A DNA stretch of 31,711 bases from a virus: the IMG/VR virus record IMGVR_UViG_3300015241_000027, positions 1 through 31,711 of that record, one strand, 5' to 3'. Under the pieces are notes generated by a model that was not told the DNA's origin, did no database searches, and was given only the letters and a program-made list of their open reading frames with translations. Shown one piece after another: positions 25,997 through 31,711 of the stretch (within the stretch, counting starts at the first letter, position 1; each line of letters opens with the position of its first letter). Position numbers and translations under genes: made by a program.

Positions 25997-26084
25997 GTTA
26001 TTTCCCTCGTGAAAGAACCATAGCGCTATTCGGCCTGTGGATAAACATCATTCGTGAAATAAAACGTTCGACGTAACGTTACCA

Positions 26085-26115
26085 ACAGAAAAGCCTCTCC
26101 AGTTATGAAGAGGCT
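26085..26115 (-). terminator. Leftward intrinsic terminator
   Basis: AGCCTCT and AGAGGCT (26092-26098, 26109-26115) form a 7-bp stem. Reading leftward it is followed by TTTTCTG; reading rightward there is no T-run. It would end a leftward transcript coming from the 26120-26640 region. Confidence 0.7.
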
Positions 26116-26119
26116 AATC

Positions 26120-26638
26120 AGAAGGTGCGGGGTTGCCAAGTTGGCTGATTGCTGAGGTCGGCTACATGGCTGGGTCAGGATTGATTCGCTGTCAACCCCG
26201 CATCTCCATATTGACTTGGATGCAGGTTTATGTCAAGCTGATGTTGCTGAGGTTTCATGCTACATCCGCTTCACGGAACCATCCGGGCGGTCTGGGAAAT
26301 GTAAATAGGATGAGAAAAGGCTGTAAATCCCAGAACATACAATCTAATTCAGTTTTTGGGAAGCAAAGTCCAAAGCAGCTATTTGATGGCCATGTCGCCG
26401 GTAGTCTGCTCCAACGGGGATTCCTAAATTTCTGAGGAACTGCCCTTCTCGCTGAAAGGCGAGTTTCCGGGCGCTGTTGGTGGCTTGCATCCCGGACCTA
26501 GCGGATCGATAAGAAAAAGGGTACATGTGCTCAGGGGTTGGCTAGATTAGATTCAACTACCGATTCCAAAGAAGGGTCTGGTTATTAGATCCCAACGGGG
26601 AAAGCCACAATTATGCCTGAAAATGAGCCCTCGCAAGC
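26120..26638. other. About 500 bases without a convincing gene, rich in complementary segments (structured RNA candidate)
   Basis: Short frames exist on both strands but none has a ribosome site. Base-pairing segments: TGCGGGGTTG/CAACCCCGCA (26126/26193, 10 bp), GGATGcAG/CTaCATCC (26218/26259), TCTGGGA/TCCCAGA (26291/26328), TTTGG/CCAAA, CTCGC/GCGAG and TCCGGG/CCCGGA (26470s). One mismatch becomes a G-U pair if read leftward, and the intrinsic terminator at 26092 also faces left. Strand and function undetermined. It could be a large phage non-coding RNA, or decayed genes. Confidence 0.45.
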
Positions 26639-26644
26639 TATACT
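26639..26644 (+). promoter_or_regulatory. -10-like hexamer just before the lysozyme gene
   Basis: TATACT, 6 bases before ATG 26651. No convincing -35. GAGG is present but only 1 base from the ATG, too close for a normal ribosome site, so a leaderless start is possible. Confidence 0.35.
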
Positions 26645-26650
26645 TGAGGC

Positions 26651-27199
26651 ATGAGCTACCTACAGACATCCTACGATTCTCTGAAACGATGGGAAGGCTC
26701 AGTTCCTTACATGTACCTAGATTCGGTCGGCTTGGTGACCGTCGGCATTGGATTCATGCTGCCGAATGTCTTCGCAGCGTCTGCATTGCCTTTTATGAAC
26801 TCCGCTGGCGATTCCTCGGCACAAATTGAGATCGCCACTGATTTCGCAAGGGTCAAGGACATGATTCCTAACAAGTTACCAAAGTTTTATTATCATTCAG
26901 AATCGCCGATTCTTCCCCAGGCCGAGATTGATCGACAACTTGCAGCTAAAGTAAATGCATTCGAGGTTGTCCTGAGACGATACTTCCCTGATTATGATGC
27001 GTATCCGGATTCGGTAAAGCTTGGTCTAATAGATATGACTTATAACCTGGGACCAGCTAGATTTAGGGCTCAATATCCTAAGTTCTATGCGGCTATACTG
27101 GCTCATAATTGGGGTTTAGCGGCTGCACAATCTCACCGCAATGGACCAAGCGAAGAACGTAACGAATGGTGCAAAAATCTGTTCATGGAGGCGGTATGA
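26651..27199 (+). CDS. Endolysin: T4-type (GH24-like) lysozyme
   Basis: 182 aa. Catalytic triad pattern KRWEG (E15), YLD (D24) and VTVGIGF (T30) is the E-8aa-D-5aa-T signature of phage lysozymes that cut the MurNAc-GlcNAc bond. LIDMTYNLGPARF in the C-terminal half is the family's conserved helix. No signal peptide or SAR helix, so release depends on a holin. Length is slightly above the usual 150-165 aa, with an insertion around residues 50-95. The stop overlaps the next start (ATGA). Confidence 0.88.
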   Translation: MSYLQTSYDSLKRWEGSVPYMYLDSVGLVTVGIGFMLPNVFAASALPFMNSAGDSSAQIEIATDFARVKDMIPNKLPKFYYHSESPILPQAEIDRQLAAKVNAFEVVLRRYFPDYDAYPDSVKLGLIDMTYNLGPARFRAQYPKFYAAILAHNWGLAAAQSHRNGPSEERNEWCKNLFMEAV

Positions 27200-27435
27200 A
27201 CGATCACGGGGAACTACGGCTTCAACTTATTGCTTGTGCTCTGATTATCGTCGGCCTAGCTGCTGTAGCTATGGCAGATAAGTCAAATTTCCGCGATCTA
27301 GCAAACGGTGCAACGATGGTTCTCGGCATCGGAGCAACTCTTCTTACCGGTAAATCGCAGAGCCAATCGACTAAAACGGGCGATATCAAGAACGTCAACG
27401 CCCCAGAGGACAAGCCAGAGGAGCCCAAAGCGTGA
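27196..27435 (+). CDS. Holin candidate
   Basis: 79 aa from ATG 27196, coupled to the lysozyme by a 4-base overlap with GGAGG just upstream. Two hydrophobic segments (about 8-27 and 36-51) and a polar, charged C-terminus (GKSQSQSTKTGD...EEPKA). Size, topology and place between endolysin and spanin-like gene fit a class II holin. It could also be an antiholin, with the true holin elsewhere. Confidence 0.68.
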   Translation: MNDHGELRLQLIACALIIVGLAAVAMADKSNFRDLANGATMVLGIGATLLTGKSQSQSTKTGDIKNVNAPEDKPEEPKA

Positions 27436-28139
27436 CAGAATCATGGATTAAAACGCATGAAAGATTCCTTCTCGTTGTCCTAGGCCTGCTTGTTGCAGGC
27501 TTTCTTATTTGGAAGTACTTGGATCATTCCGCTGCGGTCGCCGATAAGAAGTCTCTTCAGGCCGATGCGGTGCTCGCACAGCAAGTTGTGATAAATACCA
27601 ATCTGGCCGCGCAGGTGAAGTCCCAGGGCGATACTCTGACCCAACTGGTAGTGCAGGTGTCCCAGGAGAACGCGGCGCTTCTACAGGCCATCCAGGTGCG
27701 ATCGACGGCCACCGTGGTGCAGCAGAAGGTCGATAAGACGCTACCTTTGCCTGAACTGGCGACTCGTTGGGAGAATCTGGCCTCACTCCAGCCAGCAGAC
27801 ATCACCGCTACGGCCTCAGGCTTGTCTATAAGCGACGCAGGCAGCCGGGCCACGGTATCAGCTCTAGAACAGCTTCCAGCCCTCACAGCGAACCTCCAGG
27901 ACTCGAATACGATCATCGCAAACAAGGATTCGCAGATTTCCAGTATGACCGAGTTCCAATCGACGCTTCAAGAGCAGGTTACCGGACTCAACACCCAGAT
28001 CGGCGATGCGGCCATGGCCTGTAAACTTCAAGTGTCAGCGGTGAAGGCTGAAGCTCGTAAAGGAAAGTTCAAGGCTTTCCTGTATGGTCTTGGCGCGGGG
28101 TTTGGCGGCGGTATAGCAATTGCAGTAAAGTTCCTCTAG
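27432..28139 (+). CDS. Spanin-like membrane/coiled-coil protein
   Basis: 235 aa, GTG start overlapping the holin stop (GTGA). N-terminal membrane helix (about 11-30, RFLLVVLGLLVAGFLIWKYL), then a long periplasmic Gln/Ala-rich coiled coil (35-100 and 150-200), as in inner-membrane spanins (Rz type). A second hydrophobic Gly-rich stretch lies at the extreme C-terminus (about 215-235). No lipobox, and no nested Rz1-like frame was identified. Either an i-spanin with an odd end or a single-protein (unimolecular-type) spanin of new design. Operon-final. Confidence 0.6.
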   Translation: MTESWIKTHERFLLVVLGLLVAGFLIWKYLDHSAAVADKKSLQADAVLAQQVVINTNLAAQVKSQGDTLTQLVVQVSQENAALLQAIQVRSTATVVQQKVDKTLPLPELATRWENLASLQPADITATASGLSISDAGSRATVSALEQLPALTANLQDSNTIIANKDSQISSMTEFQSTLQEQVTGLNTQIGDAAMACKLQVSAVKAEARKGKFKAFLYGLGAGFGGGIAIAVKFL

Positions 28140-28151
28140 GATATATCGTGT

Positions 28152-28157
28152 TATTAT
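28152..28157 (+). promoter_or_regulatory. Extended -10-like site before the endonuclease VII gene
   Basis: TATTAT preceded by TGT (extended -10 pattern), 7 bases before ATG 28165. There is no Shine-Dalgarno. Compatible with a leaderless transcript separate from the lysis operon. Confidence 0.38.
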
Positions 28158-28164
28158 CCTATTC

Positions 28165-28719
28165 ATGGCCAAGTGTAAAATACCAGATTGTCATGGAGAG
28201 GCAAACTTACCTGGAACAGCTCAAGGGCTGTGCCGATCTCATTACAAAAGACTTTATCGATATGGAGACGCAGAATTACCTCTCAGGAAGGTTAGGTCGT
28301 GGAAGGGAATTGTATGCCAGATAGAGGGATGCGATAAGGAAATAATGGGACGAGGGTTCTGTGAAATGCATTATGCTAGAGCGCGTCGCAAGCAGGATCC
28401 AGTAGGAAATAAGAGAAGGATTCGAGCATACAAACTAAGACAGGACGATAAAAAGGTCAAAGAAGCCGGTAGGCCTCGGCCTGACACATGTGAAGTATGT
28501 CGAGAGCTTCACATTAGAGTAGTATTCGATCATTGTCATGCTACTGGAGTTTTCAGAGGATGGATATGCGATAGGTGCAATAGGGTTTTAGGACTCTGCT
28601 ACGACGATCCAGAATTACTCAACAAACTAGCTAAATATCTAAGGAGAAATGGAAATGTCAAAGCTAACCTCGAAGCACAGGGACGACCTTCCCAGCTCGG
28701 CCTTCGCATTGCCAGCTGA
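28165..28719 (+). CDS. Recombination endonuclease VII-family nuclease
   Basis: 184 aa. C-terminal part carries the endonuclease VII signature: CEVC (C109, C112), FDHCH (D122, H123, H125) and CDRCN (C135, C138, N139) with LGLCYDDPELLNKLAKYL. This His-Me nuclease family resolves branched DNA before packaging or acts as a homing enzyme. The N-terminus adds two zinc-knuckle-like units (C4/C9/C23/H26 with SHYKRLYRYGD, and C51/C56/C66/H69), probably DNA binding. A free-standing gene lying after the lysis genes. Family confident, role (resolvase or homing) open. Confidence 0.85.
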   Translation: MAKCKIPDCHGEANLPGTAQGLCRSHYKRLYRYGDAELPLRKVRSWKGIVCQIEGCDKEIMGRGFCEMHYARARRKQDPVGNKRRIRAYKLRQDDKKVKEAGRPRPDTCEVCRELHIRVVFDHCHATGVFRGWICDRCNRVLGLCYDDPELLNKLAKYLRRNGNVKANLEAQGRPSQLGLRIAS

Positions 28720-28849
28720 AAGGAAATTCCCGATTTTCGATAAAAATCATGCCAGGAACGCTCTAGCTCGTGCGTCGGCATTTGCGAGTCCTCCGCAGAA
28801 GAAAGCTATTGACGCCAAGGTCCATAAGAGGTTCCCTGGCATCAAATAG
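28655..28849 (+). CDS. Small basic protein (64 aa)
   Basis: Start taken at ATG 28655 because AAGGAG is 8 bases upstream; an ATG at 28649 is too close to that site. It overlaps the endonuclease VII gene by 65 bases in another frame. The pattern LPSSAFALP...FPIFDKNHARNALAR...AKVHKRFP resembles a small protein family frequent in phages and prophages that I recall without a known function. Its stop TAG abuts the stop of the convergent leftward gene (TAGCTA). Confidence 0.7.
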   Translation: MSKLTSKHRDDLPSSAFALPAERKFPIFDKNHARNALARASAFASPPQKKAIDAKVHKRFPGIK

Positions 28850-29017
28850 CTAACGCGTCACAAGCAACTCGATGACCTTCCAGCCATAAACACAAGCTGC
28901 TAGGGCCAGGAACGGGCTACAGAGAACTCCGAGATAGATAACGCAATAGAACAACATGCGGAATGTCTTGTAACCATCGGCAGTAATGCGAGCAGAAAGT
29001 ACTTCATCGTGGCTCAC
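28850..29017 (-). CDS. Small membrane protein (55 aa), last gene of the leftward operon
   Basis: GTG start at 29017, overlapping the upstream stop by four bases (GTGA), with GGAAGGG before it. One long hydrophobic segment, about residues 19-45 (FRMLFYCVIYLGVLCSPFLA then LAACVYGW), flanked by charged ends: MSHDEVLSARITADG outside and KVIELLVTR at the C-terminus. Unrecognised. Confidence 0.55.
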   Translation of the reverse strand: MSHDEVLSARITADGYKTFRMLFYCVIYLGVLCSPFLALAACVYGWKVIELLVTR

Positions 29018-29100
29018 TGTTTCCCTTCCAGGATTCGTTTGATCGGGAATCTGAAGTCATCAGGCCGACCCAATACTAACCACAGAATACGCCTTATCAT
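29014..29100 (-). CDS. Very small ORF in leftward operon (28 aa)
   Basis: MIRRILWLVLGRPDDFRFPI and eight more residues. ATG at 29100 lies 2 bases after the upstream stop, GGTGA precedes it, and its stop overlaps the next start. The packing suggests it is translated, perhaps only as a coupling leader for the membrane gene. Weak evidence of function. Confidence 0.4.
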   Translation of the reverse strand: MIRRILWLVLGRPDDFRFPIKRILEGKQ

Positions 29101-29102
29101 GA

Positions 29103-29513
29103 TCAATTCACCTTATTTCCTTCTTCGCAGCGCATATAGCGCACGATCTTGAACTGCGTATCTGGATGATCCTTAGACCACATATCGCGATAGCTTTCGG
29201 CCATCTCGAGCGATAGGAATGGATAGTCCTCACGGCCATCTGCAGTCCACTTATGTCCGTCCTTCTCAGCATCTACCATGAAAAACTCGTCATACGTCTG
29301 CTTTCCTACATGCAATGTCGGGTGGTAATCCTCATAGACTCCATCCCAGCCAGCCTGATAGAGAGCCTCGCGGATAGTACCCCCGGCGAATGAAAGCATC
29401 CCACCAAAATACTCTATTACCCATTCGTGGGTATTTGAGTAATAGACAAATCTACTAAGCCCTGTATCCGGTCGGAGACGCTTTGCAATATGCACTGCTT
29501 GATCGATATTCAA
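29103..29513 (-). CDS. Hypothetical protein in leftward operon
   Basis: 136 aa, starting in a four-base overlap (ATGA) with the preceding gene. Begins MNIDQAVHIAKRLRPDTGLS; aromatic-rich centre (YYSNTHEWVIEYFGG) and a second alpha/beta region (FLSLEMAESYRDMW). Looks like a folded cytosolic domain. No family recognised; probably an early or host-takeover gene given its operon. Confidence 0.68.
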   Translation of the reverse strand: MNIDQAVHIAKRLRPDTGLSRFVYYSNTHEWVIEYFGGMLSFAGGTIREALYQAGWDGVYEDYHPTLHVGKQTYDEFFMVDAEKDGHKWTADGREDYPFLSLEMAESYRDMWSKDHPDTQFKIVRYMRCEEGNKVN

Positions 29514-29707
29514 AGGATTGTCCTCGATCCTGTAAGCTCAACGTAAAACTCTTCAACCAATGGTGTCCAACCTACGAAAACCTTATATTCCCGGTTGAAC
29601 ACAAAGTACTGATCACACCGCGTGCAATGCTGCTTCCAGCTACCGTTCTCGAACGTCTGCACGGTGCGGAGTTTGTGGCGAAACCATGAGCAAATCCAAG
29701 AATTCAC
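29510..29707 (-). CDS. Small CxxC protein in leftward operon
   Basis: 65 aa from GTG 29707, which has GGAG 5 bases upstream and overlaps the previous stop (GTGA). A longer frame to 29740 is possible but has no ribosome site. Contains WICSWFRH, then WKQHCTRCDQYF, a likely single zinc site of mixed Cys/His. Unrecognised. Confidence 0.6.
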   Translation of the reverse strand: MNSWICSWFRHKLRTVQTFENGSWKQHCTRCDQYFVFNREYKVFVGWTPLVEEFYVELTGSRTIL

Positions 29708-29922
29708 GCTTTCTCCTCCAGTTCGACAATTGCTTCGCAACTTTCGCAGAGATCCTCATCTCCCGCAAACTCGCTATTGCAGAGAGTGCATTTTGGATAG
29801 CATGCTTCGCAAAGGAAGTCACAATCTGGTCCATAGCTTCCTATGTACTCATAGAGATATCTTTCCGCGCTATATTCTTCGCAACGGTCGCATCGTCCCG
29901 AATTGGCATCTGGTTGTCGCAT
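29704..29922 (-). CDS. Cys-rich double zinc-ribbon-like protein
   Basis: 72 aa. Four cysteine pairs, CDRC (11-14), CEAC, CTLC and CESC, plus further Cys and acidic residues, fit two zinc ribbons. Very acidic C-terminus (EAIVELEEKA). Such small acidic zinc proteins in early phage operons often bind host proteins, but no target is suggested by the sequence. Start overlaps the previous stop by one base. Confidence 0.65.
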   Translation of the reverse strand: MRQPDANSGRCDRCEEYSAERYLYEYIGSYGPDCDFLCEACYPKCTLCNSEFAGDEDLCESCEAIVELEEKA

Positions 29923-30242
29923 TACTGTACCCCCGGGAAGAATTTGTGGCGCTCGTGGTAGTTCGACGCGTTTACCTTTGACTTGGCCGCCTCCGCGAAG
30001 TTACTCAACATTTCTGCCCAATCCGCAAGATCATCCTGCATCTGCATGCAGTCCAGCATCAGGCACATAGCCCTAGACGGTACAACCATGCTGAGCTTTA
30101 TTGCATAATCGGTCACAGCGTCAATGCGACGTGCTGCAGCATCGACACATGCTTTCATGCCATCGAAGTTTTGGTTCTTTTCGTGGCCTCTGGCAATCTT
30201 TAGGTCGGCTGATGCGGAATCTAAGGTCAACGTGATGTCCAT
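29922..30242 (-). CDS. Helical protein, first gene of the leftward operon
   Basis: 106 aa, ATG at 30242 with GGAG 8 bases upstream and a good promoter at 30292-30264. Predicted all-helical (SADLKIARGHEKN, MKACVDAAARRIDAVTDYAI, DDLADWAEMLSNFAEAAK). No domain recognised. Begins a six-gene leftward run that is divergent from the Cro-like gene. Confidence 0.65.
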   Translation of the reverse strand: MDITLTLDSASADLKIARGHEKNQNFDGMKACVDAAARRIDAVTDYAIKLSMVVPSRAMCLMLDCMQMQDDLADWAEMLSNFAEAAKSKVNASNYHERHKFFPGVQ

Positions 30243-30263
30243 ATGTGTTTCTCCAGTTCCTCA

Positions 30264-30292
30264 ACAATAGAACAGGTGAAAGAATACGTCAA
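30264..30292 (-). promoter_or_regulatory. Leftward promoter of the early operon
   Basis: Reading leftward: TTGACG (30292-30287), 17-base spacer, TATTGT (30269-30264). Close to sigma70 consensus, about 22 bases before the ATG at 30242. Confidence 0.75.
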
Positions 30293-30320
30293 TACTTATT
30301 TTCTAATATTCTATATTGAC
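30288..30320. promoter_or_regulatory. Inverted-repeat operator between divergent promoters
   Basis: GTCAATA (30288-30294) and TATTGAC (30314-30320) form a perfect 7-bp inverted repeat separated by 19 AT-rich bases. Each arm overlaps the -35 box of one of the two divergent promoters, so binding of a dimeric repressor, probably the HTH protein at 30351, could control both. Confidence 0.6.
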
Positions 30321-30344
30321 AACCATAAAAAGATGGGATAGTCT
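30316..30344 (+). promoter_or_regulatory. Rightward promoter of the HTH gene
   Basis: Perfect TTGACA at 30316-30321, 17-base spacer, TAGTCT at 30339-30344. The ATG follows only 6 bases after the -10, so the mRNA is probably leaderless, as for lambda cI from PRM. Confidence 0.68.
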
Positions 30345-30350
30345 CAGGAT

Positions 30351-30545
30351 ATGAAAAAGACATTCTATGGCTATGACGAATATCTAAACCTTGTCCGTGA
30401 TCGTGGCGGGGCTAAATGGCTTGTTGATAAGGCCGGCATCAGCCTTCAGCAGGCGTACAACATACTCAGGGGTGGATCTAGGCCGTCTGAGGCAACATTG
30501 AACGCACTGGGTGCGACATGGGTTATCGCGGAGGTGAAGAAGTGA
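30351..30545 (+). CDS. Cro/CI-like helix-turn-helix regulator
   Basis: 64 aa. KWLVDKAGISLQQAYNILRGG followed by RPSEATLNALG is a classic HTH of the lambda repressor/Cro class (helix 2 about 23-30, recognition helix about 32-39, then the helix with SxATLxAL). The size is that of a single-domain Cro. It sits beside an inverted-repeat operator and divergent promoters, so it probably represses the leftward operon and perhaps itself. Stop overlaps the next start (GTGA). Confidence 0.78.
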   Translation: MKKTFYGYDEYLNLVRDRGGAKWLVDKAGISLQQAYNILRGGSRPSEATLNALGATWVIAEVKK

Positions 30546-30742
30546 GAGTGATCTCGATCCTACAAGCCCAGTCGGCGGCAAAGTCTTTCCTGAAGGCTTC
30601 GAACAAATACCTCGCCAAGCATCCGGACTGGTCTTCTCTCAACATGCCAGAAGATCAAACCATTATCGATGCTACTGAAGAGATGATGCATCAAGGCCAT
30701 CTATTGCGTAGGCAAGCATGGATCGAGGCCCATAGTGGATAG
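30542..30742 (+). CDS. Hypothetical small helical protein
   Basis: 66 aa from GTG 30542, which overlaps the HTH stop and has GGAGGTG upstream. Begins MRVISILQAQSAAKSF; contains PDWSSLNMPEDQTIIDATEEMM. Predicted helical, polar. The YqaJ gene starts inside its last 8 bases. Unrecognised; early operon member. Confidence 0.65.
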   Translation: MRVISILQAQSAAKSFLKASNKYLAKHPDWSSLNMPEDQTIIDATEEMMHQGHLLRRQAWIEAHSG

Positions 30743-31667
30743 GTCAAAGCACATCGGAAGCAGCGATATAGCGGCCATCATCGGCGTGAGCCCCTGGAAA
30801 ACAGCCCTTCAGCTCTACGAGGAGAAGCTTGGAATCTCGGAGCCGGAGTATAACCCAGAAAAGGAGATACGACTCAAGCGTGGAACTCGGTTTGAGCCTT
30901 TGATACTGGATCAGTACGTATCTGAATACAATACTGCCATCGTAGGAAGAAATAATCGCTATACGCACCCAGAATATCCATTTATGGCTGCCGAGATTGA
31001 TGCCGAGGAGCAGGATATTGAAGACAGAATTCTCAATCTAGAGATAAAGAGCGCTTCTTCCTTTATGTCTAAGAAGTTTGGCGAACAAGGGACGGATGAC
31101 ATACCAGATTATTATGCTGCTCAAGTAACCTATGGGATGCTATGCACCGGTCGTAAGAATGCGCGCTTAGTCGTTCTTCTGGGTACCGATGATCTTCGCA
31201 CTTACGACATACCCTACGACGAAGACCTCGGTAACTATCTACGGCAAGAGGCAGTGAACTTCTGGGAAAATCACATCCTCGCTAAGGTTCCACCGATGCC
31301 GCAGAACAAAGATGAGTTCAGGAAGATCTTAGATAAATTCCCTGGGTTCCACTTCAAGGTAGATGATCTAACCCTCGAAGCTATCAGCGAATTGAAGGAG
31401 TGCAAGCAGAAGATAAAGGAGTTAGAGGAATACAAGGAAGAGCGAGAAGGAAGGATTCTATTCAGCATGACTATAGCCGCAGAACTGAACAGTGTCGATG
31501 CATTGGAAGATAAATTCCTGTTCGTTGATGAAGGCGGCAAACAGCTTGCGTCATGGAACCGCCAAGACCACACAAGCCTCGATCAAAAACTCTTGAAGTC
31601 TGAATATCCAGAGATAGCAGAATCACTTATGCGGAAACAACAAATTCGAGTACTGAGGATAAAGTAA
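30735..31667 (+). CDS. YqaJ-family recombination exonuclease (lambda Exo-like)
   Basis: 310 aa, GTG start. Family motifs in order: HIGSSDIAAIIGVSPWKTALQLY (7-28), RGTRFEPLIL with E54, AAEIDA with D89, LEIKSA with E103 and K105 (the D-ExK metal site of PD-(D/E)xK nucleases), and YYAAQVTYGM with Q130. It would resect double-stranded DNA 5' to 3' to make single strands for annealing by a RecT/Bet-type partner. The next gene starts with a one-base overlap. C-terminal third is a charged helix and a small domain. Confidence 0.9.
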   Translation: MDRSKHIGSSDIAAIIGVSPWKTALQLYEEKLGISEPEYNPEKEIRLKRGTRFEPLILDQYVSEYNTAIVGRNNRYTHPEYPFMAAEIDAEEQDIEDRILNLEIKSASSFMSKKFGEQGTDDIPDYYAAQVTYGMLCTGRKNARLVVLLGTDDLRTYDIPYDEDLGNYLRQEAVNFWENHILAKVPPMPQNKDEFRKILDKFPGFHFKVDDLTLEAISELKECKQKIKELEEYKEEREGRILFSMTIAAELNSVDALEDKFLFVDEGGKQLASWNRQDHTSLDQKLLKSEYPEIAESLMRKQQIRVLRIK

Positions 31668-31711
31668 TGTCAGGATCAATCGAGAGAATCAAAGAAAAGA
31701 CGGGACTCAGT
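31667..31711 (+). CDS. Start of next gene, cut by window edge
   Basis: Begins in TAATG overlap with the exonuclease stop. Only 15 residues are visible (MSGSIERIKEKTGLS). From context an annealing protein (RecT/Bet/Erf-type) or a single-strand-binding protein is expected; the fragment cannot decide. Confidence 0.6.
   Translation, partial: MSGSIERIKEKTGLS

Noticed and set aside
26061-26080. AACGTT-N6-AACGTT as an operator or attachment site
   Set aside because: A short palindromic repeat without a neighbouring integrase or regulator; not distinguishable from chance.
26126-26203. tRNA gene
   Set aside because: The closing stem is 10 bp rather than 7, the T-arm would need bases already used in the acceptor stem, the TTCGCTG loop lacks the conserved A, and no anticodon arm of 5+7+5 is found.
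26133-26435. 100-codon rightward reading frame in the structured segment
   Set aside because: No ribosome site, composition not protein-like, and it runs through strong stems. Listed as non-coding.
26344-26526. 60-codon leftward reading frame
   Set aside because: The translation (for example FLRNLGIPVGADYRRHGHQI) looks somewhat protein-like, but no ribosome site precedes either Met. Kept as an alternative explanation for part of the segment, not as a gene.

Overview
The window is a contiguous piece of a tailed double-stranded DNA bacteriophage (or prophage) genome, open at both ends. A P22-like large terminase, a very large portal (about 794 aa), a scaffold/capsid pair, an adaptor and beta-rich nozzle-like protein, no tape measure and no contractile-tail genes all point to a short-tailed (podovirus-type) virion. 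I see no integrase, tRNA, rRNA, CRISPR array or insertion sequence. Host assignment is weak. Sec signal peptides ending in Ala-Gln on fibre-like proteins and moderately GC-rich coding suggest a Gram-negative soil bacterium, perhaps Acidobacteriota; this is an impression, not a demonstration.

Layout. 1-2810: large terminase (cut by the window edge) and four small genes. 2807-6982: four rightward fibre-like genes, each starting with an export signal; the first carries an SGNH esterase. 7019-8115: small membrane proteins, two on the leftward strand, and a 57-aa phage protein. 8168-14926: portal, Ig-like decoration candidate, two small virion-type proteins, scaffold, a broken leftward HNH-AP2 homing endonuclease, and the major capsid protein. 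The capsid gene has no usual start codon and appears to begin at ATC. 15020-21438: adaptor, nozzle, a tail protein with an intein-like Hint domain at its C-terminus, and a GNAT-like protein. 21447-25809: three large low-complexity proteins, probably internal or ejected virion proteins. 25781-26640: a leftward small membrane gene and about 500 bases without a convincing gene but rich in complementary segments. 26651-28139: lysis cassette (lysozyme, holin candidate, spanin-like protein), then endonuclease VII and a small protein.

Regulation. 30242-28850 is a compact leftward operon of six small genes. It diverges from a Cro-like HTH gene (30351) followed by a YqaJ-type recombination exonuclease and one more partial gene. 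The divergent promoters share a 7-bp inverted repeat overlapping both -35 boxes, which looks like a repressor operator. Late genes are tightly packed, with many ATGA/GTGA/TAATG overlaps. Intrinsic terminators follow the decoration gene (11072) and the capsid gene (14950). The scaffold gene's Shine-Dalgarno lies inside a perfect 12-bp stem, and the capsid gene's can pair with an upstream CCTCCTA, suggesting RNA-level control of head assembly. Four genes at transcription-unit starts have a -10-like hexamer 6-7 bases before ATG, compatible with leaderless mRNAs.
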